A DNA stretch of 5,671 nucleotides, from the NCBI GenBank assembly GCA_913055965.1, contig CAJXKX010000159.1, positions 1-5,671 on the forward strand. Reading direction: 5' to 3'. The stretch is from an uncultured Roseovarius sp. Its GTDB lineage: Bacteria > Pseudomonadota > Alphaproteobacteria > Rhodobacterales > Rhodobacteraceae. Positions 1 through 5,645 of this stretch are shown here, in pieces (the stretch's first letter is position 1; each line of letters begins with the position of its first letter). Below the pieces are notes generated by a model. It did no database searches, was not told the DNA's origin, and saw nothing but the letters and a program-made list of their open reading frames with translations. The position numbers were made by a program, and so were the translations under genes.

Positions 1-1059
1 GTCATCGGTGTGCTGGCCTGTTTCTGGCAGGTGATCCAGCTGATCGGCTCGGTCCGCTGGATCGAGGATTTCGCCTCGGAAACCCCGGGTCACGAAATGA
101 TCAAGGCGCCGCAGCTTCTGGCGCCTCTGGCCACGCTATTGCGGCAGCGGGGCAAGCGGATGCAGATCGCCTCGGGCTCGGCCCGGTCGATCCTCGATTC
201 CGTGGCGCAGCGCATCGACGAGGCGCGCGAGATCACGCGCTATATCGTCAACATGCTGATTTTCCTTGGCCTTTTGGGTACGTTTTACGGTCTGGCTACC
301 ACCGTTCCGGCGGTGGTCGACACGATCCGCAGCCTCGCCCCGCAGGAGGGCGAAGAGGGCATCGCGATCTTCAACCGGCTGATGACCGGGCTCGAGGCGC
401 AGCTGGGCGGGATGGGCGTGGCCTTTGCCTCGTCGCTGCTGGGGCTGTCGGGCTCGCTGGTGGTGGGGCTTCTGGAATTGTTCGCCGGGCACGGGCAGAA
501 CCGCTTCTATCGCGAACTCGAGGAATGGATCTCGACCATAACGCGGCTGGGCCTCGCCGAGGGCGATGGCGAGGGCGGCGATGGCGGGCGCGCCATGGTG
601 GCCGAGGTGCTCGACCACATGACCGAACAGGTCGAGGCGCTGCAAACGACCATCGCCGAGGCCGAGGCGAGCCGCGCGCTGGTCGATGAAAAGCTGGGCG
701 TGCTGGCCGATTCCATCGAGCGGCTGACCCACCGGATGAGCGATCAGAACCCGGTGCAGGTGGCGCTCATGCGCGTGGCCGAAGGACAGGAGCGCCTGGT
801 CGAGGCGATCGAGGCGCGCGAGACCTCCGAGGGGCTCGATGCCGAGAGCCGCATGCGCCTGCGCTCGATCGACGTGCAGATGCTGCGCATTCTCGAAGAG
901 ATCAGCGCCGGACGGCAGGAAACCATGACCGAACTGCGCACCGATCTCGCGGCGCTCACCCGCCTGATGGGTCAGGCGCGCGGCCAGACCCCGCGCCCGG
1001 TGCGCCCGGTGGTGCCACGCGGCGACGCGGCCACGGGCGAGCCCGGCGAGGGCGGCTGA
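1..1059 (+). CDS. MotA/TolQ/ExbB-type proton channel subunit (5' partial)
   Basis: Inner-membrane channel subunit that, with the MotB-like protein encoded next, should couple ion flow to mechanical work on the cell wall. The frame is open to the window edge (codons at 1, 4 and 7 read V-I-G before the GTG at 10), so the true start lies upstream and the N-terminus is missing. Counting from that GTG, residues 1-13 look like the end of a first membrane helix. Residues 79-103 contain a second helix with the family-like motif GLLGTFYGL, and residues 135-160 a third with GMGVAFASSLLGL. The intervening segment resembles the TolQ/ExbB cytoplasmic loop. Residues 195-320 form a charged, probably helical cytoplasmic tail, followed by a Pro/Arg-rich end. 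TGA is at 1057-1059 and the next ATG at 1061, which suggests translational coupling. The family is confident; the exact role (motor, Tol-like or transport) is not established. Confidence 0.85.
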   Translation, partial: VIGVLACFWQVIQLIGSVRWIEDFASETPGHEMIKAPQLLAPLATLLRQRGKRMQIASGSARSILDSVAQRIDEAREITRYIVNMLIFLGLLGTFYGLATTVPAVVDTIRSLAPQEGEEGIAIFNRLMTGLEAQLGGMGVAFASSLLGLSGSLVVGLLELFAGHGQNRFYRELEEWISTITRLGLAEGDGEGGDGGRAMVAEVLDHMTEQVEALQTTIAEAEASRALVDEKLGVLADSIERLTHRMSDQNPVQVALMRVAEGQERLVEAIEARETSEGLDAESRMRLRSIDVQMLRILEEISAGRQETMTELRTDLAALTRLMGQARGQTPRPVRPVVPRGDAATGEPGEGG

Positions 1060-1060
1060 G

Positions 1061-1768
1061 ATGGCGCTTTCGCGGCGCACCGGCGCGCGGCTGCAAGGCG
1101 CGATCTGGCCCGGCTTCGTCGATGCCATGACCGGGCTGCTGCTGGTGCTGATGTTCGTGCTGACCATCTTCATGGTGGTGCAGTTCGTGCTGCGCGAGGA
1201 GATCAGCGGACAGGCCACGAAGCTCGACGCGCTGTCGGCAGAGGTGGCGGCGCTGTCGCGGGCGCTGGGGCTGGAGCAGGACCGCAACGCGACCCTGCAG
1301 GAACGGGTGGGTCTCCTGACCACGACGCTGGGCGACGCCCGCGCGCGCGCCGAGGAACAGGCCGCGCAGATCGCCGCCCTGCGCGCAGAGAGCGCGGCGC
1401 GGGCCGAGGCGCTGGCCGATGCCGAAGGGCGGATCGCCTCGTTCGAGGAACAGGTGGCGCGGCTCCTGTCGCAGCGCGACGCGGCGCGGGACCGGGCCGC
1501 CGGGCTCACCGCCGAGCGCGACGCGGCCCGCGACGAGGTGACGGCCCTCGAGGGCGCGCGCGCGGCGCTGCTCGATGAACAGGCGGCGCTCGAGGATCGC
1601 CTCGCCGGCTTGCGCGACGAGGTGGACGCGCAGACCGAGGCCGCGCGGCTCGCCCCCGCCGCGAGGCGCTGGAGGCGCTCATCGCCGACCTGCGCGCGCG
1701 CAATGCCGAGGCGCAGCAGGCGGGCGCGGCCCTCGGAGAAGAGGTGGCCGCGCTCGAGGACCGGTTGA
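1061..1768 (+). CDS. MotB-like/OmpA-family protein, N-terminal part before a frameshift
   Basis: First part of a gene that continues, in another frame, to 3225. The ATG at 1061 lies one base after the upstream stop. There is no strong Shine-Dalgarno, so coupled translation is likely. Residues 15-24 (IWPGFVDAMT) lead into one membrane helix at about 22-46. Asp21 just before it sits where MotB-family proteins carry their proton-binding aspartate, so it is the candidate ion-binding residue. From about residue 50 the sequence is Ala/Glu/Arg/Leu coiled coil placed in the periplasm. Family-like sequence runs only to about residue 199 (nt 1655); the last ~36 residues switch to an Arg/Pro-rich, out-of-frame pattern and stop at TGA 1766-1768. 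The plus-strand frame one base back then continues the coiled coil. If the sequence is correct, the product is a truncated anchor without its peptidoglycan-binding domain. Confidence 0.75.
   Translation: MALSRRTGARLQGAIWPGFVDAMTGLLLVLMFVLTIFMVVQFVLREEISGQATKLDALSAEVAALSRALGLEQDRNATLQERVGLLTTTLGDARARAEEQAAQIAALRAESAARAEALADAEGRIASFEEQVARLLSQRDAARDRAAGLTAERDAARDEVTALEGARAALLDEQAALEDRLAGLRDEVDAQTEAARLAPAARRWRRSSPTCARAMPRRSRRARPSEKRWPRSRTG
1653..1663 (+). other. Frameshift site inside the MotB-like gene
   Basis: The coding pattern moves from the 1061 frame to the 1744 frame here. Before this point the 1061 frame reads a coherent coiled coil (DAQTEAARLA); after it that frame turns into Arg/Pro-rich noise. 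The other frame becomes coherent (EALEALIADLRARN) from GAG 1663. A run of five C lies at 1653-1657. Adding one C would join the two as ARLAPRREALEAL with no other change. It may be a homopolymer sequencing or assembly error or a real inactivating deletion. Confidence 0.8.
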
Positions 1769-3225
1769 GCGAGGAAGAGGCCGCGCGCCTTGCCGAGGCC
1801 GAGGCGGCGGCGGCGCTGCGCGCGCGGCTGGAGAACGCGCAGGCGGAACTGACCGCGATGACACTGGCGCTCGAGGAAGAGCGCGCGCGGGCCGAAGAGA
1901 CGCTCACCCTTCTCGCGGCGGCGGAGGCGGCGCGCGACGATCTCGACGCCGCGCTCGCGCAGGCGATCTTGCGCGCCGAAGCGGCACAGGCGGCACGCGC
2001 GGCGGGCGAGGCCGAGGCACAGGCCGCGCTGGAGGGCGAGCGCGCGGCGCGCGACCGGGCCGAGGCCGCGCTGGCCGACGCGCAGGCGGCGCTGGACGAG
2101 GCGGGCGGCACGATCGAAGAGCGCGACACCGCGCTCGCCGAGGCACGGGCCGCGCTCGAGGGCGAACGCGCGGCGCGCAGCCGGGCCGAGACGGCGCTGG
2201 CCGACGCGCGTGCCGCACTCGAAGAGACCGGCGGCACGCTCGAGGATCGCGACGCCGCGCTCGCCGAGGCGCGGGCCCGCATCCGCGCGCTCGAGGCCGA
2301 TCTCGCGCAGGCCGTGGCCGCGCGCGCCGATGCCGAGGCCGAGGCGCTCGACGCCGAGGAGGTGCGCGCCCGGCTGATCGCCACGCTGGCCGCGCAGCGC
2401 GCGGCAGAGGCGCGCGCCGCCGAGGAGATGACCGAAGCCGAGCGGCAGGCCGCGCTGCTGTCGCAGGCACGCGAGAAACTGGCCGAGGAAGAGGCCATTT
2501 CGGCAGAGGCGCAGCGCCAGCAGGCGCTCCTGAACCAGCAGGTCGAGGCGCTGCGCTCGCAGTTGTCCGAGCTTCAGGCGCTGCTCGACGCCTCGGAGGC
2601 GCGCGAGGAGGCCGCCGAGGTGCAGCTTCAGTCGCTCGGCAACGAACTCAACACCGCGCTGGCGCGGGTGGCCGCCGAGGAACGCCGCCGTCGGCAGGCC
2701 GAGGAAGAGCGCGCCCGGCTGCTGGAGGCCGAGGCCGAGCGGCTCGCCGCCGAGAAGGAGGATCTCGAGAATTACCGTTCCGAGTTCTTCGGCAAGATGC
2801 GCGCATTGCTGAGCGGCCAGGAAGGCGTGCAGATCGTCGGAGACCGGTTCGTGTTTTCCTCCGAGGTGCTGTTCGCCCCCGGCGAGGCCGAATTGTCGCC
2901 CGAAGGCGAGAGCGAGATCGCCGATGTCGCGGGGATCCTGCGCCGGGTGATCGGCGAGATCCCCGAGGGCATCGACTGGGTGCTGCAGGTGGACGGCCAT
3001 ACCGACAACGTGCCGATCATGCAGGGGGCCCGATTCGAGGACAACTGGGCGCTGAGCCAGGCGCGGGCGCTGTCGGTGGTGCGGTTCATGGTGAATTTCC
3101 TGGGCTTCCCGCCGGATCGTCTTTCGGCCAACGGCTATGGGCAATACCAGCCGCTGAACCGCGCCAACACGCCCGCGGCGCGCGCGCAGAACCGGCGGAT
3201 CGAGTTGAAGCTGACGACGCGGTAA
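1744..3225 (+). CDS. MotB-like/OmpA-family peptidoglycan-binding protein, C-terminal part after the frameshift
   Basis: Continuation of the gene that starts at 1061. The first in-frame start codon is GTG 1744, but coding-like sequence in this frame already begins near 1663, so this is not an independent gene. Residues 1-340 are Ala/Glu/Arg-rich coiled coil containing a 42-residue tandem repeat. From about 343 to the end is an OmpA/MotB-type peptidoglycan-binding domain. It shows GHTDNVPI (418-425), NWALSQARA near 434-442, and NRRIELKL at the C-terminus. Asp421 and Arg441 match the Asp and Arg that bind diaminopimelate in OmpA-like domains. The longer gap between them and the NW-LS wording are MotB-like. 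With the frame repaired the protein is 721 residues, far longer than flagellar MotB (about 300), the extra being stalk. Alone, this half has no membrane anchor or signal peptide and would stay cytoplasmic. It converges with the M23 gene, 22 bp away. Confidence 0.8.
   Translation: MAALEDRLSEEEAARLAEAEAAAALRARLENAQAELTAMTLALEEERARAEETLTLLAAAEAARDDLDAALAQAILRAEAAQAARAAGEAEAQAALEGERAARDRAEAALADAQAALDEAGGTIEERDTALAEARAALEGERAARSRAETALADARAALEETGGTLEDRDAALAEARARIRALEADLAQAVAARADAEAEALDAEEVRARLIATLAAQRAAEARAAEEMTEAERQAALLSQAREKLAEEEAISAEAQRQQALLNQQVEALRSQLSELQALLDASEAREEAAEVQLQSLGNELNTALARVAAEERRRRQAEEERARLLEAEAERLAAEKEDLENYRSEFFGKMRALLSGQEGVQIVGDRFVFSSEVLFAPGEAELSPEGESEIADVAGILRRVIGEIPEGIDWVLQVDGHTDNVPIMQGARFEDNWALSQARALSVVRFMVNFLGFPPDRLSANGYGQYQPLNRANTPAARAQNRRIELKLTTR
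2026..2277 (+). repeat. Two-copy 42-residue in-frame tandem repeat in the coiled-coil stalk
   Basis: Copy one is 2026-2151 and copy two 2152-2277, each 126 bp. Both begin ALEGERAAR, contain a Gly-Gly pair (2104-2109 and 2230-2235) and end ALAEARA. By my hand alignment 34 of 42 residues are identical. The unit is exactly six heptads, so duplication keeps the coiled-coil register. It is probably an internal duplication that lengthened the stalk. Confidence 0.85.
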
Positions 3226-3247
3226 CGGCAGGGCGGCGGAGCCCGGC

Positions 3248-4234
3248 TCAGGGCCGCACGGCGATATCGGCGTGCCGCGTGGCGATCAGCCGGTCGCCGC
3301 GCCACAGCCGGACATGACCGCGATAGGCGCCGGGGGGCCAGCCCTCGGGCGGGGCCTTGCGGCCATAGGCGCGGAACAGTTGCTTGCGCGGGGCCTCGAG
3401 CGTGACCGCGTGGCGGAATATCTCGCCGCCGGGGCCATGGGCCGACAGCGTCAGCCGGTCGCCCGGCCGGGCATGAAACACATGACCGTAGAGCACGAGC
3501 GCCGCACCGGCGGGGGCCTCGACGGCACGGGCGGCCCCGGATCGGACCGCATCGAAAGCCGGGACCGCCGTGCTGAACCCGGCGGTGAACAGCCCCGTGG
3601 GCGTGTAGGGCGGGGCCTGCTCCCACAGGCCCGGCCCCGGCTCCGCATCGCAGGTGCCGCGTGCCCGGGGCGCGAAGGGATCGACCACCCGCCCGTCCTG
3701 AAGGACCCCGAAATGCAGGTGCGGGGCGTTGGTCAGCCCGCTCAGCCCGACCGCCCCGAGCGTGTCGCCCCGCGCCACGCGGTCGCCCGGCCCCACGGTG
3801 ACCGAGCCTTGCGCGAGGTGGCAATAGAGGGTCTGCCAGCCGTCCCCGTGATCGACGCGCACGGCATTGCCGCATTCGCGGCCGGCGATGGCGTCGCGGT
3901 TGACGGCGGTAACCGGCGTGTCGGCCATGCCGTCGCGGGTGGCGGCGACCACCCCCGGCGCGGCGGCAACCACCGCGACCCCCGCCTCCATCGCCTCGAA
4001 GGACAGCAGCATGAAATCCGTGCCGCGATGGCCGTCGCGGCTCTTGAGGCCGCAGGCATGGTCGCGCTGCCCCGGGCCGGGATCGGCATCGACGTAATCC
4101 TCGACCACGCAGGTCCGGCCGTAGTCGCACGCAAGTGGCAACGACAGGCGCAGCGGCTCCGCAAGGGCCGGAACGGTGGCGCAGAGCGCCACCGTCATCG
4201 TCATCACCGTCACACGCGCCGCAAGGACGCTCAC
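3248..4234 (-). CDS. Exported M23 (LytM-type) zinc metallopeptidase
   Basis: Predicted periplasmic endopeptidase that cleaves peptide cross-links in peptidoglycan. From the GTG at 4234 it has 328 residues. Residues 1-25 form a signal peptide (a single Arg, hydrophobic MTMTVALCATV, cleavage after ALA). The M23 fold follows with all expected zinc and active-site residues: HRGTD (His69, Asp73), YCH (His139) and HLH (His172, His174). An enzymatically active protein is therefore likely, unlike degenerate LytM factors. Cysteines in the export-targeted part could form disulfides. Roughly the last 130 residues look like a beta-rich accessory domain. I chose GTG 4234 because it lies 7 bp after the preceding gene's stop and gives a complete signal peptide. 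An ATG at 4309 would add a basic 25-residue leader and overlap the upstream gene by ~70 bp, while ATG 4204 would leave a signal peptide with no basic residue. Probably cotranscribed with the chimeric gene upstream. Confidence 0.88.
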   Translation of the reverse strand: MSVLAARVTVMTMTVALCATVPALAEPLRLSLPLACDYGRTCVVEDYVDADPGPGQRDHACGLKSRDGHRGTDFMLLSFEAMEAGVAVVAAAPGVVAATRDGMADTPVTAVNRDAIAGRECGNAVRVDHGDGWQTLYCHLAQGSVTVGPGDRVARGDTLGAVGLSGLTNAPHLHFGVLQDGRVVDPFAPRARGTCDAEPGPGLWEQAPPYTPTGLFTAGFSTAVPAFDAVRSGAARAVEAPAGAALVLYGHVFHARPGDRLTLSAHGPGGEIFRHAVTLEAPRKQLFRAYGRKAPPEGWPPGAYRGHVRLWRGDRLIATRHADIAVRP

Positions 4235-4241
4235 CGGCGGT

Positions 4242-4460
4242 TTACTCTGCCGTGAGTAAAGGCGGCTTCTTCTTGCCCGAGAGGCGGCGCGCGGCGGGTC
4301 CTTCGACATCGAGGGCGATCTTGTCGTCGCGCACGCTCACGCGCACGGTGCCGCCCTTGGCGAGCCTGCCAAAGAGCAGTTCTTCGGCGAGGGGCTTCTT
4401 GATGTGCTCCTGGATCACGCGGCCGAGCGGGCGTGCGCCCATCCGGTCGTCATAGCCCTT
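4242..4460 (-). pseudogene. clpA: clpA 3' remnant within the chimeric ORF
   Basis: Encodes about the last 72 residues of ClpA, the ATP-dependent unfoldase that feeds ClpP. Only the C-terminal small subdomain of the second AAA+ module remains. Walker A, Walker B and arginine-finger sequences are absent and are not found elsewhere in the window. The frame ends normally at TAA (4242-4244) with a Lys/Pro-rich tail, so the 3' end appears intact and the break is only on the 5' side. Confidence 0.82.
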
Positions 4461-4820
4461 GTCGGCGACGAGCACCTTCTCGACATAGCCGGAAACCTTG
4501 GGCGAGATGGTCGCGATATCGCCGCTGACATAGGCGTTGTCGGTTGAAACCATGAAGCGGCCGACGGTCCACCATTCGTGGCCGTACCAAGCTGTGCCCG
4601 CAAGCGCGAGGAGGGCAATGCCGGCAAGGATCGCGCGCCGCCGGCCGGGGCGTTTCGGTTCCGGCGATGCCGGCGCGGCCTCGACGGTCTCGGCAGTGGC
4701 ATCGGGCTTGCGCGCGGTCTCCTCTGTACGCGGAAACGATTTCAGCTCGGCGGTTTGCGCCGTTTCGGGCGAATTGTCCGACGTCGTTTCTTTGTCGGTG
4801 GCGGATATGGCTGCGGACAT
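4242..4820 (-). CDS. Chimeric ORF: HlyD/EmrA-type membrane fusion protein N-terminus joined to ClpA C-terminus
   Basis: A 192-residue frame starting at ATG 4820. Residues 1-61 are a hydrophilic Ser/Thr/Glu/Ala-rich cytoplasmic segment ending in KRPGRRR. Residues about 63-79 are a membrane helix. Then comes the start of an HlyD-type periplasmic part (STDNAYVSGDIATISPKVSG, a hallmark of EmrA-like adaptors, followed by YVEKVLVAD). At about residues 119-122 (nt 4455-4466) the sequence changes family: GYDDRMGARPL, RVIQEHIKKPLAEELLFG and KGGTVRV are the C-terminal small D2 domain of the ClpA AAA+ unfoldase, with the GAR sensor-2 arginine. The HlyD hairpin, lipoyl and barrel domains are absent, as are all of ClpA's N-domain, D1 and most of D2. 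No unfoldase or efflux function is expected. An ATG at 4892 would add 24 residues but overlaps the operators, so I reject it. The stop is 7 bp before the M23 gene. Confidence 0.85.
   Translation of the reverse strand: MSAAISATDKETTSDNSPETAQTAELKSFPRTEETARKPDATAETVEAAPASPEPKRPGRRRAILAGIALLALAGTAWYGHEWWTVGRFMVSTDNAYVSGDIATISPKVSGYVEKVLVADKGYDDRMGARPLGRVIQEHIKKPLAEELLFGRLAKGGTVRVSVRDDKIALDVEGPAARRLSGKKKPPLLTAE
4455..4466 (-). other. HlyD/ClpA recombination or assembly junction
   Basis: On the minus strand the codons read GCC GAC AAG GGC. Ala-Asp-(Asn/Lys) is usual after the EmrA-type VEKVLV, and Ala-Glu-Lys-Gly-Tyr-Asp is usual entering the ClpA C-terminal domain. A short GCCGA-type match in both parents would place the crossover in these few bases, but the parents are not in the window, so the exact point is inference. 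Confidence 0.7.
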
Positions 4821-4849
4821 GGCTGCTGACTCGCGAAATAAATTGAACT

Positions 4850-4863
4850 GAACCGTTCGGTTC
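4850..4863. promoter_or_regulatory. Candidate TetR operator 1 (hlyD-proximal)
   Basis: Inverted repeat GAACCG-TT-CGGTTC. On the right the match to the second operator extends to CGGTTCGA (4858-4865). It lies just downstream of the proposed -10 of the minus-strand promoter, over its likely start point, so a bound repressor would block the hlyD-type gene. Its centre is 57 bp from that of operator 2. Confidence 0.72.
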
Positions 4864-4866
4864 GAA

Positions 4867-4897
4867 TTGACATAGACCCTTCGACGGGCCATATCAA
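4867..4897 (+). promoter_or_regulatory. Candidate promoter of the TetR gene
   Basis: A perfect TTGACA -35 hexamer lies at 4867-4872. The -10 is weaker: TATCAA at 4892-4897 (19-bp spacer) or CATATC at 4890-4895 (17-bp spacer). Operator 2 begins a few bases downstream and operator 1 ends 3 bp upstream. Read by eye from consensus only. Confidence 0.45.
4869..4897 (-). promoter_or_regulatory. Candidate promoter of the hlyD-clpA chimera and M23 gene
   Basis: On the minus strand, TTGATA (4897-4892) is separated by 17 bp from TATGTC (4874-4869). It overlaps the opposing TetR promoter almost completely, each -35 lying on the other's -10. A start point near 4862 would fall in operator 1 and give a leader of about 40 bases before ATG 4820. 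Confidence 0.42.
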
Positions 4898-4902
4898 GAG
4901 GA

Positions 4903-4924
4903 AATCGAACCGGGCGGTTCGATT
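4903..4924. promoter_or_regulatory. Candidate TetR operator 2 (tetR-proximal)
   Basis: Perfect inverted repeat with 10-bp arms, AATCGAACCG and CGGTTCGATT, around GG. It shares the GAACCG-NN-CGGTTC core with operator 1. It lies between the proposed -10 and the ribosome binding site of the TetR gene, over the likely transcription start, which fits autorepression. This is the stronger of the two sites. Confidence 0.8.
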
Positions 4925-4941
4925 CATAAAAAGAATCTCAT

Positions 4942-4945
4942 GAGG
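4942..4945 (+). promoter_or_regulatory. Ribosome binding site of the TetR gene
   Basis: GAGG, seven bases before the ATG at 4953. It is the clearest Shine-Dalgarno match in the window and supports that start codon. Confidence 0.65.
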
Positions 4946-4952
4946 TCGGGAA

Positions 4953-5645
4953 ATGCCCGCATTGTCGAAGAACGACCAAAGCCTGAAGAAAGCCGTCGAG
5001 GTGGCGGATGCCGCTCCCAACCGGCGTGTGGCCGGTCAGGATCCGGTGAAGCGCCAGCAGATACTGGATGGCGCCAAGCGCGTGTTCCTCTGCGTCGGTT
5101 TCGATGCGGCGAGCATGAACGACATCACCCGCGAGGCGGGCGTCTCCAAGGGCACGATCTACGTCTATTTCGGCAGCAAGGAAGAGCTGTTCGGCGCGCT
5201 GATCGACCGGGAGCGCACGGCCATTTTCTCGTCGCTGGCGGAAACGCTGGAGGAGGAGGGAAGCGTGCGCGAAACGCTGACGCGCTTCGCCACTCTCCTC
5301 GTCACCCGGATGACATCCGTGCCGGTCGTGCGCGCGCAACGCATGGTGATCGGCGTGAGCGAGCGCATGCCCGAGCTCGGCTGCCGCTTCTACGATGCGG
5401 GCCCGGATTCCGCGAAAGGCCTGCTCTCGGCCTATTTCGATCGGAAAACGAAGGAAGGCCTGCTCGATATTCCCGACACGGCGATCGCGTCGCGGCAGCT
5501 CTTCGATCTCTGCGCCGGCGGCCTGACACGCGCCTGCATTTTCGGCGTTCTGGAAGCTCCGCCTTCGGAGGCGCTGATTGCCGAAACCGTGGATAGCGGC
5601 GTCGACATGTTCCTGGCGCGCTACGGGACGCACAGGGCGGACTGA
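4953..5645 (+). CDS. TetR/AcrR-family transcriptional regulator
   Basis: A 230-residue DNA-binding repressor, probably controlling its own gene and the divergent hlyD-type gene. After a ~30-residue hydrophilic N-terminal extension, residues 33-80 form the TetR helical DNA-binding domain: RQQILDGAKRVF, then the helix-turn-helix ITREAGVSKGTIYVYFGSKE (58-77), with the family's typical T-I-Y-x-Y-F recognition region. Residues ~90-230 are the all-helical ligand and dimer domain. The wording RMVIGVSERMPELGCRFYDAGP resembles the AefR-like C-terminal type. Length is normal and the gene looks intact, with ATG 4953 behind a good GAGG and TGA at 5643-5645. TetR genes divergent from EmrA/HlyD genes usually sense pump substrates such as lipophilic compounds. 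The ligand here is unknown, and the pump it should govern is truncated in this window. Confidence 0.92.
   Translation: MPALSKNDQSLKKAVEVADAAPNRRVAGQDPVKRQQILDGAKRVFLCVGFDAASMNDITREAGVSKGTIYVYFGSKEELFGALIDRERTAIFSSLAETLEEEGSVRETLTRFATLLVTRMTSVPVVRAQRMVIGVSERMPELGCRFYDAGPDSAKGLLSAYFDRKTKEGLLDIPDTAIASRQLFDLCAGGLTRACIFGVLEAPPSEALIAETVDSGVDMFLARYGTHRAD

Noticed and set aside
1649..1660. Programmed -1 ribosomal frameshift joining the two halves of the MotB-like gene
   Set aside because: The direction would fit, but the site does not follow the usual X-XXY-YYZ slippery pattern. A one-base error or deletion in a run of C is simpler.
136..3144. A very long open frame (about 1000 codons) on the minus strand, opposite both MotA- and MotB-like genes
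   Set aside because: GC-rich Ala/Glu/Arg codons read backwards rarely give stops. The translation is His/Arg/Leu-rich with no recognisable domain, while the plus strand has clear family motifs.
1..3225. Zorya-type anti-phage defence (ZorA/ZorB are also MotA/MotB-like)
   Set aside because: In Zorya the long tail is on the A subunit and ZorB is short; here it is reversed. No ZorC, ZorD or ZorE gene is seen, and the next gene is a convergent M23 peptidase.
3239..3249. GAGCC-C-GGCTC palindrome between the convergent genes as a terminator
   Set aside because: The single-base loop is too tight for a stable hairpin in this form and no T-run follows on either strand.
3272..4255. Open frame on the plus strand opposite the M23 gene
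   Set aside because: The minus strand carries a full set of M23 zinc motifs and a signal peptide. The plus-strand translation has no recognisable motif and is a composition shadow.
4821..4892. Upstream ATG at 4892 as start of the chimeric gene
   Set aside because: It would lie upstream of the likely transcription start and translate operator 1. ATG 4820 begins a typical hydrophilic EmrA-like N-terminus.
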